A stretch of DNA of 64,000 bases from Fusobacterium necrophorum subsp. necrophorum. Lineage in GTDB: Bacteria; Fusobacteriota; Fusobacteriia; Fusobacteriales; Fusobacteriaceae. Below are positions 25,911-34,834 of the stretch, piece by piece (the stretch's first letter is position 1; each line of letters begins with the position of its first letter). Under the pieces are notes generated by a model that was not told the DNA's origin, searched no databases, and saw nothing but the letters and a program-made list of their open reading frames with translations. The DNA is taken from positions 1,984,001 to 2,048,000 of the forward strand of contig NZ_CP034842.1 of NCBI RefSeq assembly GCF_004006635.1, written 5' to 3'. Both the position numbers and the translations under genes were made by a program.

Positions 25911-27428
25911 ATGAAGAAAGTATTGGCACTATTTGTTATTTTGACGGCGGTATTCTTTGCGGCTTGTGGGAAGAAGCAAGAACAGGGAACGGGAAGTAAA
26001 GAAAAAGTTGTAGTAGTTTCACAGGGAGCGAAACCGAAAAGTTTGGATCCGTATATGTACAATGAGATTCCGGGACTTGCTGTGACAAGACAATTTTATG
26101 ACAGCTTATTCAAGAAAGAAGATGACGGAAGTATTACTCCATTGCTTGCGGAAAGTTATGAATACAAAACACCGACAGAACTTTGGATAACATTAAGAGA
26201 AGGGGTAAAATTTCATAATGGAGACATTTTAAGCGTGGAGGATGTATTATTCAGTTTTCAAAGAATGCAAGATACACCGGCTTCCGCCATTATGATTTCC
26301 GATATTGACAAAGTGGAAGCGGTTGATGATAGAAGTTTTAAAATTATATTAAAGCAGAGTTCGGCACCATTATTATTCAGCCTGTCTCATCCATTGACTT
26401 CGATTTTAAATAAAAAATATGTGGAAGAACATCAAGGAAATATTTCTACGGAACCTATGGGAACGGGACCTTATAAATTCGTTTCTTGGGGAGATGGAGA
26501 AAAAATTGAAATGATTGCTTTTGATGACTACTTTAGAGGAAGAGCGAAGGTAGATAGGGTGATTTTCCGAGAAATTACGGAAGACAGCAGCCGTTTGGCA
26601 GCATTGGAAACGGGAGAAATTGATATTGCCTATGATATGACGGCAATTGATTCCGGAACCATTGAAGCAAAAGAGAATTTGACTTTGATTTCAAAGCCGA
26701 CAACCGCTGTGGAATATATTTGTTTAAATAATCAAAAGCCACCCTTTCATAATAAAGTATTTCGAAAAGCATTGGATTATGCAATTGACAGACAAAGCAT
26801 TATAGATTCGGTGTATTTAGGAAGAGCTAAAATTACCAATTCGATTGTAAATCCAAATGTCTTCGGATTCTATGACGGATTGAAACCATTCAGCTTTGAT
26901 CCGGAAAAGGCAAAAGCATTGATTGCAGAGTCCGGAGTGAAAAATCCAAGCTTTACCTTATCCATCAATGAGGGGTCCGACAGACAACAGGCAGCTCAAA
27001 TCATTCAAGCAAATTTACGAGAAGTCGGAATTGATATGAAAATTCAAATTCTGGAATGGGGAACGTATTTACAAAGTACTGCAGAAGGAAAGTTTGAAGC
27101 ATTTTTAGGAGGCTGGATGTCAGGAACTTCGGATGCGGACATTGTGTTATTTCCTTTATTGGATACAAAATCTTTTGGAAGTGCTGGAAACAGAGCAAGA
27201 TATTCCAACCCTGAGTTTGATAAATTGGTAGAGGCAGCAAGAAGTGAATTGGATGTAGAAAAAAGAAAAGAGCTGTATAAAGAAGCCCAATTAATTCTTC
27301 AAGAAGATACTCCAATGACAATTTTATATGCAAAAAATAAAAATATTGGATTGAATACAAGAGTCAAAGGATTTATTTATGATCCGACCAATGTACACAG
27401 TCTATATACTTTGGAAGTGGAAGAATAA
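25911..27428 (+). CDS. ABC transporter substrate-binding lipoprotein (peptide/nickel family 5)
   Basis: A 505-residue family 5 solute-binding protein. The signal peptide ends in the lipobox FFAAC, so Cys19 should be lipidated. The mature part has the family opening AKPKSLDPYMYNEIPG, then LREGVKFHNGDILSVEDVLFSFQR and, later, the FRKALDYAIDRQSIIDSVY segment. Such proteins bind oligopeptides, dipeptides, glutathione or metal chelates; the ligand cannot be told here. No permease or ATPase genes are adjacent; instead an M42 peptidase gene follows 10 bp later, which fits peptide use. It has its own promoter. Confidence 0.9.
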   Translation: MKKVLALFVILTAVFFAACGKKQEQGTGSKEKVVVVSQGAKPKSLDPYMYNEIPGLAVTRQFYDSLFKKEDDGSITPLLAESYEYKTPTELWITLREGVKFHNGDILSVEDVLFSFQRMQDTPASAIMISDIDKVEAVDDRSFKIILKQSSAPLLFSLSHPLTSILNKKYVEEHQGNISTEPMGTGPYKFVSWGDGEKIEMIAFDDYFRGRAKVDRVIFREITEDSSRLAALETGEIDIAYDMTAIDSGTIEAKENLTLISKPTTAVEYICLNNQKPPFHNKVFRKALDYAIDRQSIIDSVYLGRAKITNSIVNPNVFGFYDGLKPFSFDPEKAKALIAESGVKNPSFTLSINEGSDRQQAAQIIQANLREVGIDMKIQILEWGTYLQSTAEGKFEAFLGGWMSGTSDADIVLFPLLDTKSFGSAGNRARYSNPEFDKLVEAARSELDVEKRKELYKEAQLILQEDTPMTILYAKNKNIGLNTRVKGFIYDPTNVHSLYTLEVEE

Positions 27429-27438
27429 GGGGGAGAAA

Positions 27439-28467
27439 GTGAAAGTAGATATCAATTATATTTTAGATTTGACAGAGGAATTATTATCCATTCCAAGCCC
27501 TGTTGGATATACTCATTTGGGAATTCAAAGAATTGCGGAAGAGTTGGATAAGTTCGGCCTTCGTTATCAGTATACCAAAAAAGGAGCTATTTTGGCCTTT
27601 GTGGAGGGGGAAAATAGAGATTATCGAAAAATGATTTCTGCACATATTGACACTTTGGGAGCGGTTGTAAGAAATGTAAAAGCAAACGGACGATTGGAAC
27701 TTACAAATACGGGAGGGTATGCTTGGGGTTCTGTGGAAGGAGAAAATGTGTTGATACATACTCTTTCCGGAAAAACTTATGAAGGAACTTTGTTGCCTAT
27801 CAAAGCTTCTGTTCATACCTATGGAGATGTGGCAAGAGAATTACCGAGAATTGAAGAAAATATGGAAGTTCGTATCGATGAAGATGTAAAAACGGCAGAA
27901 GATGTTTTGAAATTAGGAATTTTGCAAGGAGATTTTGTTTCCTATGAAACCAGAACCAAACGCCTTTCCAACGGATATATTAAATCCAGATATTTGGATG
28001 ATAAGTTATGTATAGCACAGGTGTTCGGATACTTGAAGTATTTGGCGGACAGTTCTTCGAAACCGAAAACGGACTTATATATCTATTTTTCCAATTTTGA
28101 AGAAATCGGGCATGGGGTTTCTTTATTTCCGGAAGATTTGGATGAATTTATTTCCATTGATATCGGTTTAGCAGCGGCAGATGCTCATGGAGATGAAAAA
28201 AAGGTCAATATTATTGCAAAAGACAGCCGAAGTCCCTATGATTTTGTTCTACGAAAAAAATTGGTGGAAGCGGCGGAACAAGCTAAAATTCCATATACTG
28301 TCAGTGTAAATTATCGCTATGGATCGGATTCCACAACAGCTATTTTGCAAGGATTTGATTTTAAATATGCTTGTATCGGACCGAGTGTGGATGCTTCTCA
28401 TCACTACGAAAGAACGCACAATGAGGGAATTATTGCAACCGTAGATTTAATGATTGCTTATTTATAA
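27439..28467 (+). CDS. M42 family metallo-aminopeptidase
   Basis: A 342-residue M42 (FrvX/PepA-type) peptidase expected to remove N-terminal residues from cytoplasmic peptides with two metal ions. Metal-site segments are SAHIDTLGA (His-x-Asp), SRYLDDKLC, the catalytic NFEEIGHG, SIDIGLA and a late YERTHNEG histidine. The GTG at 27439 is chosen because AAGGGGGAG (27427-27434) precedes it; an ATG at 27379 would overlap the previous gene by 50 bp. Co-transcribed with the peptide-binding lipoprotein. Confidence 0.88.
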   Translation: MKVDINYILDLTEELLSIPSPVGYTHLGIQRIAEELDKFGLRYQYTKKGAILAFVEGENRDYRKMISAHIDTLGAVVRNVKANGRLELTNTGGYAWGSVEGENVLIHTLSGKTYEGTLLPIKASVHTYGDVARELPRIEENMEVRIDEDVKTAEDVLKLGILQGDFVSYETRTKRLSNGYIKSRYLDDKLCIAQVFGYLKYLADSSSKPKTDLYIYFSNFEEIGHGVSLFPEDLDEFISIDIGLAAADAHGDEKKVNIIAKDSRSPYDFVLRKKLVEAAEQAKIPYTVSVNYRYGSDSTTAILQGFDFKYACIGPSVDASHHYERTHNEGIIATVDLMIAYL

Positions 28468-28536
28468 TATTGCCGGCACAGTCATGGTTTTCGATATGAG
28501 AGTTTTAGGAATAAGAATAAATAGAAATGAAAAATA

Positions 28537-28568
28537 TAAAAGGTACTGGAAAAATTCTAGTACCTTTT
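28537..28568. terminator. Bidirectional terminator between the M42 peptidase and bioC
   Basis: AAAAGGTACT (28537-28546) and AGTACCTTTT (28559-28568) are perfect complements. A-run on one side and T-run on the other let it work for both convergent genes. Confidence 0.85.
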
Positions 28569-29219
28569 TGCTTTAAAATATCCTACTCGATAGGTCAATG
28601 TTTTATGAGGATAGGAACGAATTTTATGAATATTGGTTTCTCCGATGCCGGTGACTCCTGTTGCCTGTAAATGGCGTAAGGAGGCAAGAGGGCTTGGAAA
28701 TTCCAGTGTAAATATTTCTTCCTGATATTCGACACATGGATAAGATTTTCTTAAATTGTGAATGGTGTCGGAAACACTTGGATAGTCTAGGCTAATTTGA
28801 AAGTGTTGTTTGATTTCTTTTAAATTATCTTCTAAAAACATTGAAAAAATTAAACAGTCTGTTTTGGGAGCAATTTTTTTCAAAAAACTCTGCAAATCAT
28901 AAAACCATTGGAAGCACCCGCTCGAAGTAATTAAATCATAGGATTTTAAAGACATGGTTTCGGCATTGTGCAAGATAAATTCCTGATAGTGTAAGTCGGA
29001 CAAAAAAGCGGAAGTATCAAAAATATCATTTAAACTCAAAGAAGCTTTCGGAAAATGTTCCACAATTTCACGAGAAAAAATTCCGGTTCCGCAACCAATT
29101 TCTAAAATAGTTTTTGGCGACTTATCCAGATCGGTCAAAAAGTGAGCTAATTTTTTGGCTACTTTTTTTTGCACAATAGCATTTTCTTCATAGCTCTTAA
29201 AATGTTTCTCAAAGGTCAT
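28557..29219 (-). CDS. bioC: Malonyl-[acyl-carrier protein] O-methyltransferase
   Basis: A 220-residue SAM-dependent methyltransferase. The SAM loop LEIGCGTGIFSREI is at residues about 39-52, and LITSSGCFQWFYDL is the usual BioC post-motif region. BioC methylates the free carboxyl of malonyl-ACP so that fatty acid synthesis can extend it to the pimeloyl stage. The gene overlaps the end of bioG by 11 bp, and bioG overlaps bioF, so F-G-C form an operon. The C-terminal half is less conserved; the operon settles the assignment. Confidence 0.88.
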   Translation of the reverse strand: MTFEKHFKSYEENAIVQKKVAKKLAHFLTDLDKSPKTILEIGCGTGIFSREIVEHFPKASLSLNDIFDTSAFLSDLHYQEFILHNAETMSLKSYDLITSSGCFQWFYDLQSFLKKIAPKTDCLIFSMFLEDNLKEIKQHFQISLDYPSVSDTIHNLRKSYPCVEYQEEIFTLEFPSPLASLRHLQATGVTGIGETNIHKIRSYPHKTLTYRVGYFKAKRY

Positions 29220-29805
29220 CTGTAGTATCTCCTAATAATTCTAAAAAATTTTGAAAATAATGAAAAGGATAATGCCCACCCGGAAAGATACGATAAGGGA
29301 CTTTTTCTTTTTCATAATATCGAATCAATTTTTTGGCGGAGAAAATTCGATCTTCTTCTCCAATCCAAGCAAAGTCAAAAGGATTTGCAGGAACTTGATA
29401 GTTTTTATAAAAAAATTCCAATTCTTCCCGAATATCTGTAAAATTTTTTGAAATGCTTCCATGAAAATCCATATTTTTATAAAAAGCAAGCAGACTTTCC
29501 GGACTTAGCGTATCTAGAGTGAATTTACACATTTTTGGTAAAATTCCATAGGGACCCAAGCTTTCAGGAAGTCCGTTCAATACAATTTTTTTGCGAAAAC
29601 GGTTTTGAATTTCTGTTGGAAGTTTGGAAAAGTAATAGGCTCCAAACGACCAGGCAACAGCATACAAAGTATCATTTTCATGTTTTTTTAATAAAGTTTC
29701 TATCCTGTCATAAGGATAATTGATAATTTCCACTTGATCTAAAGAGAGATGAGGAAATGCCTCTTCCGTCATTCCCCAACCGTTAAAAAAGAAAATCCAT
29801 TTCAT
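29209..29805 (-). CDS. bioG: Pimeloyl-[acyl-carrier protein] methyl ester esterase BioG
   Basis: A 198-residue alpha/beta hydrolase of the DUF452/BioG type. It removes the methyl group placed by BioC to give pimeloyl-ACP. FFFNGWGMTE forms the oxyanion region, the nucleophile elbow AWSFGAYY has Ser53, and a late GGHYPFHYF supplies the catalytic His. BioG replaces BioH in many anaerobes. The ribosome binding site AAAGGAG lies inside the bioF 3' end, and the gene overlaps both neighbours. Confidence 0.88.
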   Translation of the reverse strand: MKWIFFFNGWGMTEEAFPHLSLDQVEIINYPYDRIETLLKKHENDTLYAVAWSFGAYYFSKLPTEIQNRFRKKIVLNGLPESLGPYGILPKMCKFTLDTLSPESLLAFYKNMDFHGSISKNFTDIREELEFFYKNYQVPANPFDFAWIGEEDRIFSAKKLIRYYEKEKVPYRIFPGGHYPFHYFQNFLELLGDTTDDL

Positions 29806-30904
29806 AGCGAAGCTCCTTTACAAAACGTTTTATTTCTTCTTCCGGAATGGAAGAAGTGAGGCTCAGACGTAATCTTGCCGTATTTTTAGGAACGGTCGGT
29901 TCCTTGATTGCCTGAATTAAAAATCCTTTTTGTAATAAGGCTTTGGACAAGCGGTTGGCTTTTTCATTTTCCCCGATGACAATGCTCACAATATGAGTAG
30001 TCGATGTTGTAGGGATGTTTTCTTCTTTCAATAATTGATATATTAGTTTTTGTTTTCGAAACAGTTCTTGCCGTTCTTTTTCAAAGTCCGCCATATGAGT
30101 TAAGATAAAATAATTCCAAGCATGATTTACCGGGGGCAGAGCGGTAGAGTAAATAAATTTTCGACTTCGATTGATTAAATATTGTTTGGCGATTTCATCG
30201 CAAAGTACAAAAGCTCCCATAGAGGCTCCTCCCTTTCCCAAAGGAAGAATCAGATAATCAATATCGGAAAGCAGATGTTTTTCGTAGGCGATTCCATAAC
30301 CATATACTGCATAAGAGTGAGCTTCATCAATCATAAGTTGCACTCCGTATTGTTTTTTCAGGGTAACCAGTGTTTCTAAATCTGCACAATCTCCGTCCAT
30401 GCTGTAAACGGATTCTGAAACAATGAGAATATCTTCGTATTGATTTTTGTATTTTTGCAATAAGTTTTCCAGAGCCTTCATATTTAAATGAGAATAACGT
30501 AAAAATTTGGACTCGGAAGCAAGAATTCCGTCATAGATGCTCGCATGATTTAAGCGATCCGTTAAAATTAAGCTTTTTTTAGAAAAAATAGTCTCAATGA
30601 CAGAGGAGTTTGCATCAAAACCGGAATTAAAACAAAGAGCGGGCTTTGCATAGATTTCTTCTATTTTTCTCTCCAATTCCATAACAATTGCATAGGAACC
30701 GTCAATCAAACGGGAAGAAGAAGAAGATAAGGCCAAATAAGGATATTCTTCATAAAACTTCTTTCGTAAGGGAAGTTGCCCCGCTAAGCCCAGATAATCA
30801 TTGGAAGAGAAGTTGGTCATATTACCGGGTTTTGTTTCTACTTTTCGTAACCTGTTCTCTTGTTCAAAATGATTTAATTCCTCTTGCATTTCTGTCAATT
30901 TCAT
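29783..30904 (-). CDS. bioF: 8-Amino-7-oxononanoate synthase
   Basis: A 373-residue PLP enzyme of the alpha-oxoamine synthase family that joins pimeloyl-ACP and alanine. Visible: NFSSNDYLGLAG, GSYAIVMELE, the cofactor segment DEAHSYAVYG (PLP ring Asp) and the lysine segment ILPLGKGGASMGA. The ATG at 30904 lies 9 bp after AAGGAG; an in-frame ATG at 30910 is only 3 bp from it. First gene of bioF-bioG-bioC. A TATAAT box (fwd about 30934-30939) in the gap upstream may be its promoter. Confidence 0.92.
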   Translation of the reverse strand: MKLTEMQEELNHFEQENRLRKVETKPGNMTNFSSNDYLGLAGQLPLRKKFYEEYPYLALSSSSSRLIDGSYAIVMELERKIEEIYAKPALCFNSGFDANSSVIETIFSKKSLILTDRLNHASIYDGILASESKFLRYSHLNMKALENLLQKYKNQYEDILIVSESVYSMDGDCADLETLVTLKKQYGVQLMIDEAHSYAVYGYGIAYEKHLLSDIDYLILPLGKGGASMGAFVLCDEIAKQYLINRSRKFIYSTALPPVNHAWNYFILTHMADFEKERQELFRKQKLIYQLLKEENIPTTSTTHIVSIVIGENEKANRLSKALLQKGFLIQAIKEPTVPKNTARLRLSLTSSIPEEEIKRFVKELRYEMDFLF

Positions 30905-30956
30905 AGTCATACTCTCCTTTTTTTACCAGCTTATTATATCACAAAATTAAAAAAAA

Positions 30957-31006
30957 TGCACCTCGCTATCTTTTTCACAAGATAGTGAAGTGCTGCTGCA
31001 TTTTTT
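30957..31006 (-). terminator. Terminator after hutG
   Basis: Read on the minus strand, TGCA..CACTTC-CTATCTT and AAGATAG-GAGGTGCA form a hairpin with a small internal loop, followed by an eight-T run. It separates hutG from bioF. Confidence 0.75.
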
Positions 31007-31962
31007 TATTGAAAAGTAACTTCAAAGTGATTTAAAATCGTTTGGTAAATTAAATTTGCCATCAATCGAGAAGTTCTGTCATCAAAATCGAATTTTGGAC
31101 TGATTTCCGCAACGTCAATAGTTAAATCTTTGGTATGACTACTGATAATATTCAGCAATCTCATCGCTTCGTCCGGCATGATTCCGAAAGATTGAGGGGC
31201 ACTTACTCCCGGAGCGCAGGTAATATGAAAAACATCGGTACAAAGAGTTAAATGAATGTAATCATTTCTCTTGATAATGGGGTCGATATTAAATTCATTT
31301 AATTTTTTTATATCCTCTGCCAAATAATAGTTTACTCCAAAATGTTTTGCCGTATCGAAAAGTCTTTTGGTATTGGAGAATTTTTGAATTCCTATGACAT
31401 TATAGTCAAAAATTCTACCTTCTCGTTCGCAATCATCGGCAATTTGTAGGAACATGGTTCCGGAGCTTGCTCCTTTTTCATAGGAACGCATATCAAAATG
31501 GGCATCGAAACTGATAATTCCAATTTTGGGATCCATTTCCCTACTCTGAGCATATTTTAAAATTCCATTGTAAGTTCCGTAGGCAATATCATGTCCGCCC
31601 CCCAGACAAACTACAAGAAAGTTTTTCTTTTTTAACATGGAGACTGTCATGGATAATTCATATTGTGCAGCTTCCAAATCTCCATTGATCACATCAATAG
31701 GAGTTTTTAAATCATAAAAATGAATGTCGGAATCAAATACGGGAAAATTTGCAAAGGCTTTTTTCAGATGAATCCAGCCTTCTGCGGCTCCTAAACGACC
31801 GAAATTTCTTCGAATTCCTTCTTCCGAATTAAAACTGACAAAACATATTTTCTTTTCTTCCACATCTTGTTGCAGTAATTCCTCTAATGTCATTTTTTTT
31901 ACAACCTGATGGATACGGAGAACATCCGTTTCTTCGCCATCACAACGACCTGTCCAATACAT
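31006..31962 (-). CDS. hutG: Formimidoylglutamase (arginase superfamily)
   Basis: A 318-residue arginase-fold hydrolase. The binuclear Mn site motifs are GGGHDIAYG, SFDAHFD and TLCTDVFHITCAPGVSAPQ. The variant TLCTDVF...APGVSAPQ fits formimidoylglutamases better than arginase or agmatinase. The reaction gives glutamate plus formamide in histidine breakdown, so its product could feed the glutamate fermentation genes at the left of the window. No other hut genes are in view. It follows the YedF-like gene by 18 bp. Confidence 0.85.
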   Translation of the reverse strand: MYWTGRCDGEETDVLRIHQVVKKMTLEELLQQDVEEKKICFVSFNSEEGIRRNFGRLGAAEGWIHLKKAFANFPVFDSDIHFYDLKTPIDVINGDLEAAQYELSMTVSMLKKKNFLVVCLGGGHDIAYGTYNGILKYAQSREMDPKIGIISFDAHFDMRSYEKGASSGTMFLQIADDCEREGRIFDYNVIGIQKFSNTKRLFDTAKHFGVNYYLAEDIKKLNEFNIDPIIKRNDYIHLTLCTDVFHITCAPGVSAPQSFGIMPDEAMRLLNIISSHTKDLTIDVAEISPKFDFDDRTSRLMANLIYQTILNHFEVTFQ

Positions 31963-31980
31963 GCTGTTATCTCTCCTTTT

Positions 31981-32412
31981 CTACCATTGAATAATCTTGG
32001 AAGCATGGAAAAGCTTCTCGATAATTTCTTCCATTCCGGCAAAACGTCCAATGGGAATATTATTATTTATTTTATAATATTCTGCTGAAGTTTTGCAAGT
32101 CAAAATTTCAATATTTTTTTGTTCCAATAATCTGAAAAAGTGTAAAAATTCAGATTCCCTTTGGTTGCATAAAACAGTTTTTTGAGACAAAATGATAGTT
32201 TTAGGAAGTAATTCCTGTTGGGATAAAGTGCACAGTAATTCTTTTAACAATAGAATGGACAAATCTTTTGTTCCCATATCTAAGGTTTTTCCGTGAAGAA
32301 AAAGCACAATATTGTTTTCCAGGCTTTCCAATTGTTTATCATTTAAAATCTTGTAAATGGATAAATCAAATTCCGGATTATTTTGTAATAGTGCTGCCAA
32401 ATCTTTTTTCAT
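31981..32412 (-). CDS. YedF-like DsrE-fold protein lacking the TusA domain
   Basis: A 143-residue protein resembling the C-terminal domain of YedF, the selenium-linked sulfurtransferase-like protein. Shared features are the FLHGKTLDMGTKDLSILLL segment, LPKTIILSQK, the cysteine in KNIEILTCKTSAEYY and the closing LFHASKIIQW. Full YedF proteins have an N-terminal TusA domain of about 70 residues; here only some 30 unrelated residues precede the core. It overlaps the AroB-Ppx gene by 4 bp, so it is translated from the same mRNA. Role unknown. Confidence 0.7.
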   Translation of the reverse strand: MKKDLAALLQNNPEFDLSIYKILNDKQLESLENNIVLFLHGKTLDMGTKDLSILLLKELLCTLSQQELLPKTIILSQKTVLCNQRESEFLHFFRLLEQKNIEILTCKTSAEYYKINNNIPIGRFAGMEEIIEKLFHASKIIQW

Positions 32413-34388
32413 AGTATCATAGCTCCCATTAAATTATCATATTCTGAAATTGTCATACTATCTTGTTGTAAATAGAGAAGAATCGTTTGTAAAATGATAG
32501 TACCGGCAATAATAACATTCGCTCTTTTTGCTTCCAAACCGATAATTTTTTGCCTTTCTTCCAAAGATTTGGAAAGAAATAACATTAAATTTTTTTCCAG
32601 TTGTTCTATCGAAAGTGTCGAGAGATGAACGAGTTCTCTTCGATATTGTTTCATTTCTTTTGCCACAGATATTTGTGTGGTAGCTGTTCCCGCAACTCCA
32701 ATGACTTTGAAGTTTTCTTTTCTAAGAGGCTTCAAGAAATCCAATTGTTCCAAAATCCATTTTTTACATTGAGTAATAGCTTCTGAAGAATAGTTCTGAT
32801 TTGGAAAAAAGAGTTCTGTAGCACGAACAGCACCTATGTTGATACTTTTGGAAAAGAAAATAGAAGCATTTTTTCCGAGAGTAAACTCGGTAGAACCTCC
32901 TCCAATGTCTATAATTAAAATCTGTTCCGGGACGGCGAGACTTACCCCGCGAAAATTATATTCCGCCTCTGTTTCTCCGGAAATGCAATGAATTTGAATC
33001 CCCGTCTCTTGAAAAACTTTTTGAATAAAAAAATCTCGATTTTCAGCATCTCTTGTAGCGGAAGTAGCAAAACAATAGAGAGAAGAGCAAGCATAGTCTC
33101 GTATCGTATTTGCATAATTTTTTAGACAGTTTATGGTTCTATCCATAGCATGTTTTTGCAATCTTTTTGTCTGATTGACTCCTTCTCCCAATTGTACAAT
33201 TTGTACTTCCTGATGTAAATGTCTCATAATTTGATGAGTATCCGCTTGCCGTTCCGCAATATAAAGACGACAGGAATTGGTTCCGATATCAATCACTGCT
33301 TTCACTTCATTATGAGGCTGTTGTGTTAAATAGTCTTCCGTGAATTGTTTGTGTATTTCCTGTACTGTAAAATTTTTTTCTTCTTCCCGCTTTTTCAAAT
33401 AGATACTGTTGATTTTTGAAAAAGCATTCTTTTTATCCTGTTTCATGGCTTCCCATAAAGCTTTGAAAGGAAATAGAATCGGAGTGCTGTCAATAGAATA
33501 TAGGTGAAAAATACGCTTTATTTTTTCAAAGTATTCCTTTGTCAAAAAACCTTGACGATAGGAAACATATACATCTAAAAGACAGCCTTTTGCCACCGCT
33601 TCTCCATGAGAAATATTTTTATATTGAAATAAACTCTCTAAAGCATGAGCATAGGTATGCCCGAAGTTTAAGAAAGCACGAATTCCTTGTTCTTTCATAT
33701 CTTTTTCTACATAGTATTGTTTGATTCGGCAAGATTGTTCCACAAGGGAGATGAGAGTATCTTCTTCTTTCTCCTGAATTGCTTCATAATTTCGATATAA
33801 GAAATCGGAATATTTCTCATCACAAGATAAAATGGAATGTTTGATAACTTCAGCCATTCCGGACTGAAATTGTGTTTCCTCTAAAGTATCAAGGAAACTG
33901 ACATCAATCAGAACCGCTTTCGGATTGTAAAAGAAACCGATTAAATTTTTTCCGGTAGAATGATTGACAGCTACTTTTCCTCCGATACTCGCATCCACTT
34001 GTGCCAGCAAGGAAGTGGGAAGTTGGATAAAATCAATTCCTCGCATAAAACTTGCCGCAACAAATCCACCTATGTCACAGATAACTCCACCACCAAAACA
34101 TAGAATACAAGACTTTCTGGAAAAATGTTTTTCTATCATAAAATCGTAAATTTTTTGAACGGAGTCTAAGGTTTTATATTCTTCTCCGTCCGGAAGTAAA
34201 AAATATTCCGTTTTTTCAGAGGCAATGTTCTGCTGATACCAATCTCCATAATAAGAAAAAAGAGTGTCATTACTCAAAAACAGAAGTTTATCATATTTTT
34301 TGGTAAAAGAATGTACCTTGTGTAAAAAATGAGAACCGATCAAAATGGGATAGTCATCCGTTTTTGTGTGAATTAAAATTTCTTTCAT
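32409..34388 (-). CDS. aroB: Fusion of 3-dehydroquinate synthase (AroB) and Ppx/GppA phosphatase
   Basis: A 659-residue single open frame. Residues 1 to about 345 are AroB, the NAD- and metal-dependent second shikimate enzyme: CFGGGVICDIGGFVAASFMRG, QVDASIGGK, GMAEVIKH and the metal motif NFGHTYAHALE are intact. Residues about 352-659 are a Ppx/GppA phosphatase (polyphosphate or pppGpp): IDIGTNSCRLYIAE, FATSATRDAEN, SGETEAEYNFRG and IIDIGGGSTEFTLG are intact, with no C-terminal HD domain. The ATG at 34388 follows AAGGAGG. No stop or frameshift separates the halves. This pairing is not one I know as standard; whether the protein is cut after synthesis is unknown. Confidence 0.9.
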   Translation of the reverse strand: MKEILIHTKTDDYPILIGSHFLHKVHSFTKKYDKLLFLSNDTLFSYYGDWYQQNIASEKTEYFLLPDGEEYKTLDSVQKIYDFMIEKHFSRKSCILCFGGGVICDIGGFVAASFMRGIDFIQLPTSLLAQVDASIGGKVAVNHSTGKNLIGFFYNPKAVLIDVSFLDTLEETQFQSGMAEVIKHSILSCDEKYSDFLYRNYEAIQEKEEDTLISLVEQSCRIKQYYVEKDMKEQGIRAFLNFGHTYAHALESLFQYKNISHGEAVAKGCLLDVYVSYRQGFLTKEYFEKIKRIFHLYSIDSTPILFPFKALWEAMKQDKKNAFSKINSIYLKKREEEKNFTVQEIHKQFTEDYLTQQPHNEVKAVIDIGTNSCRLYIAERQADTHQIMRHLHQEVQIVQLGEGVNQTKRLQKHAMDRTINCLKNYANTIRDYACSSLYCFATSATRDAENRDFFIQKVFQETGIQIHCISGETEAEYNFRGVSLAVPEQILIIDIGGGSTEFTLGKNASIFFSKSINIGAVRATELFFPNQNYSSEAITQCKKWILEQLDFLKPLRKENFKVIGVAGTATTQISVAKEMKQYRRELVHLSTLSIEQLEKNLMLFLSKSLEERQKIIGLEAKRANVIIAGTIILQTILLYLQQDSMTISEYDNLMGAMIL

Positions 34389-34410
34389 GCTTTGCCTCCT
34401 TATATTACTT

Positions 34411-34459
34411 ATTATAACGAAAAACAGGCTTGAATTCAATACGAAATAAATGTTATAAT
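34411..34459. promoter_or_regulatory. Divergent promoters with overlapping -35 boxes
   Basis: The palindrome TTGAATTCAA (34430-34439) supplies both -35 boxes. Plus strand: TTGAAT (34430-34435), 18 bp, TATAAT (34454-34459) for the small secreted protein. Minus strand: TTGAAT (34439-34434), 17 bp, TATAAT (34416-34411) for the AroB-Ppx gene. The two -35 boxes share 2 bp, so the promoters should compete for polymerase. Confidence 0.75.
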
Positions 34460-34484
34460 AAAAATAAAATATTTTGGAGGATAT

Positions 34485-34832
34485 ATGATGAAAACAATAG
34501 CAGCTTTCTTTCTATTTGTTTCCGGTATCGGATTTGCCATGGAAATCTATCCGGAAACGTACGCAATGCAAAAAATGATTCCACAATTAGAAAAAGGAAA
34601 TCGATATACAGGCTCTTCTCCTTATGAAGCCATGGAACATATTGTAGCCGTTCCTATGAATGCCAATATCAGAAAAGCTTTGGGAACGGGGGACAGCTCC
34701 ATTCATTTTATAGATTCCGACGGAAATACGGTGAAAGCGGGACCGGAAGATTATATCATTGCTCCCAGATCTCTTTCCAGAATTTACGTGCTGTCAAAAC
34801 GTCATTTACAAGAATACTATAGAGGACAGTAA
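34485..34832 (+). CDS. Small exported protein of unknown function
   Basis: A 115-residue protein with a clear signal peptide (about residues 1-18, MMKTIAAFFLFVSGIGFA). The mature part of about 97 residues has no motif I recognise; it contains a segment HFIDSDGNTVKAGPEDYIIAP that could be a small beta fold. GGAGG lies before two adjacent ATG codons (34485 and 34488); the second has the more usual spacing. yihY starts 2 bp after the stop, so they are co-transcribed from the divergent promoter above. Confidence 0.75.
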   Translation: MMKTIAAFFLFVSGIGFAMEIYPETYAMQKMIPQLEKGNRYTGSSPYEAMEHIVAVPMNANIRKALGTGDSSIHFIDSDGNTVKAGPEDYIIAPRSLSRIYVLSKRHLQEYYRGQ

Positions 34833-34834
34833 TT

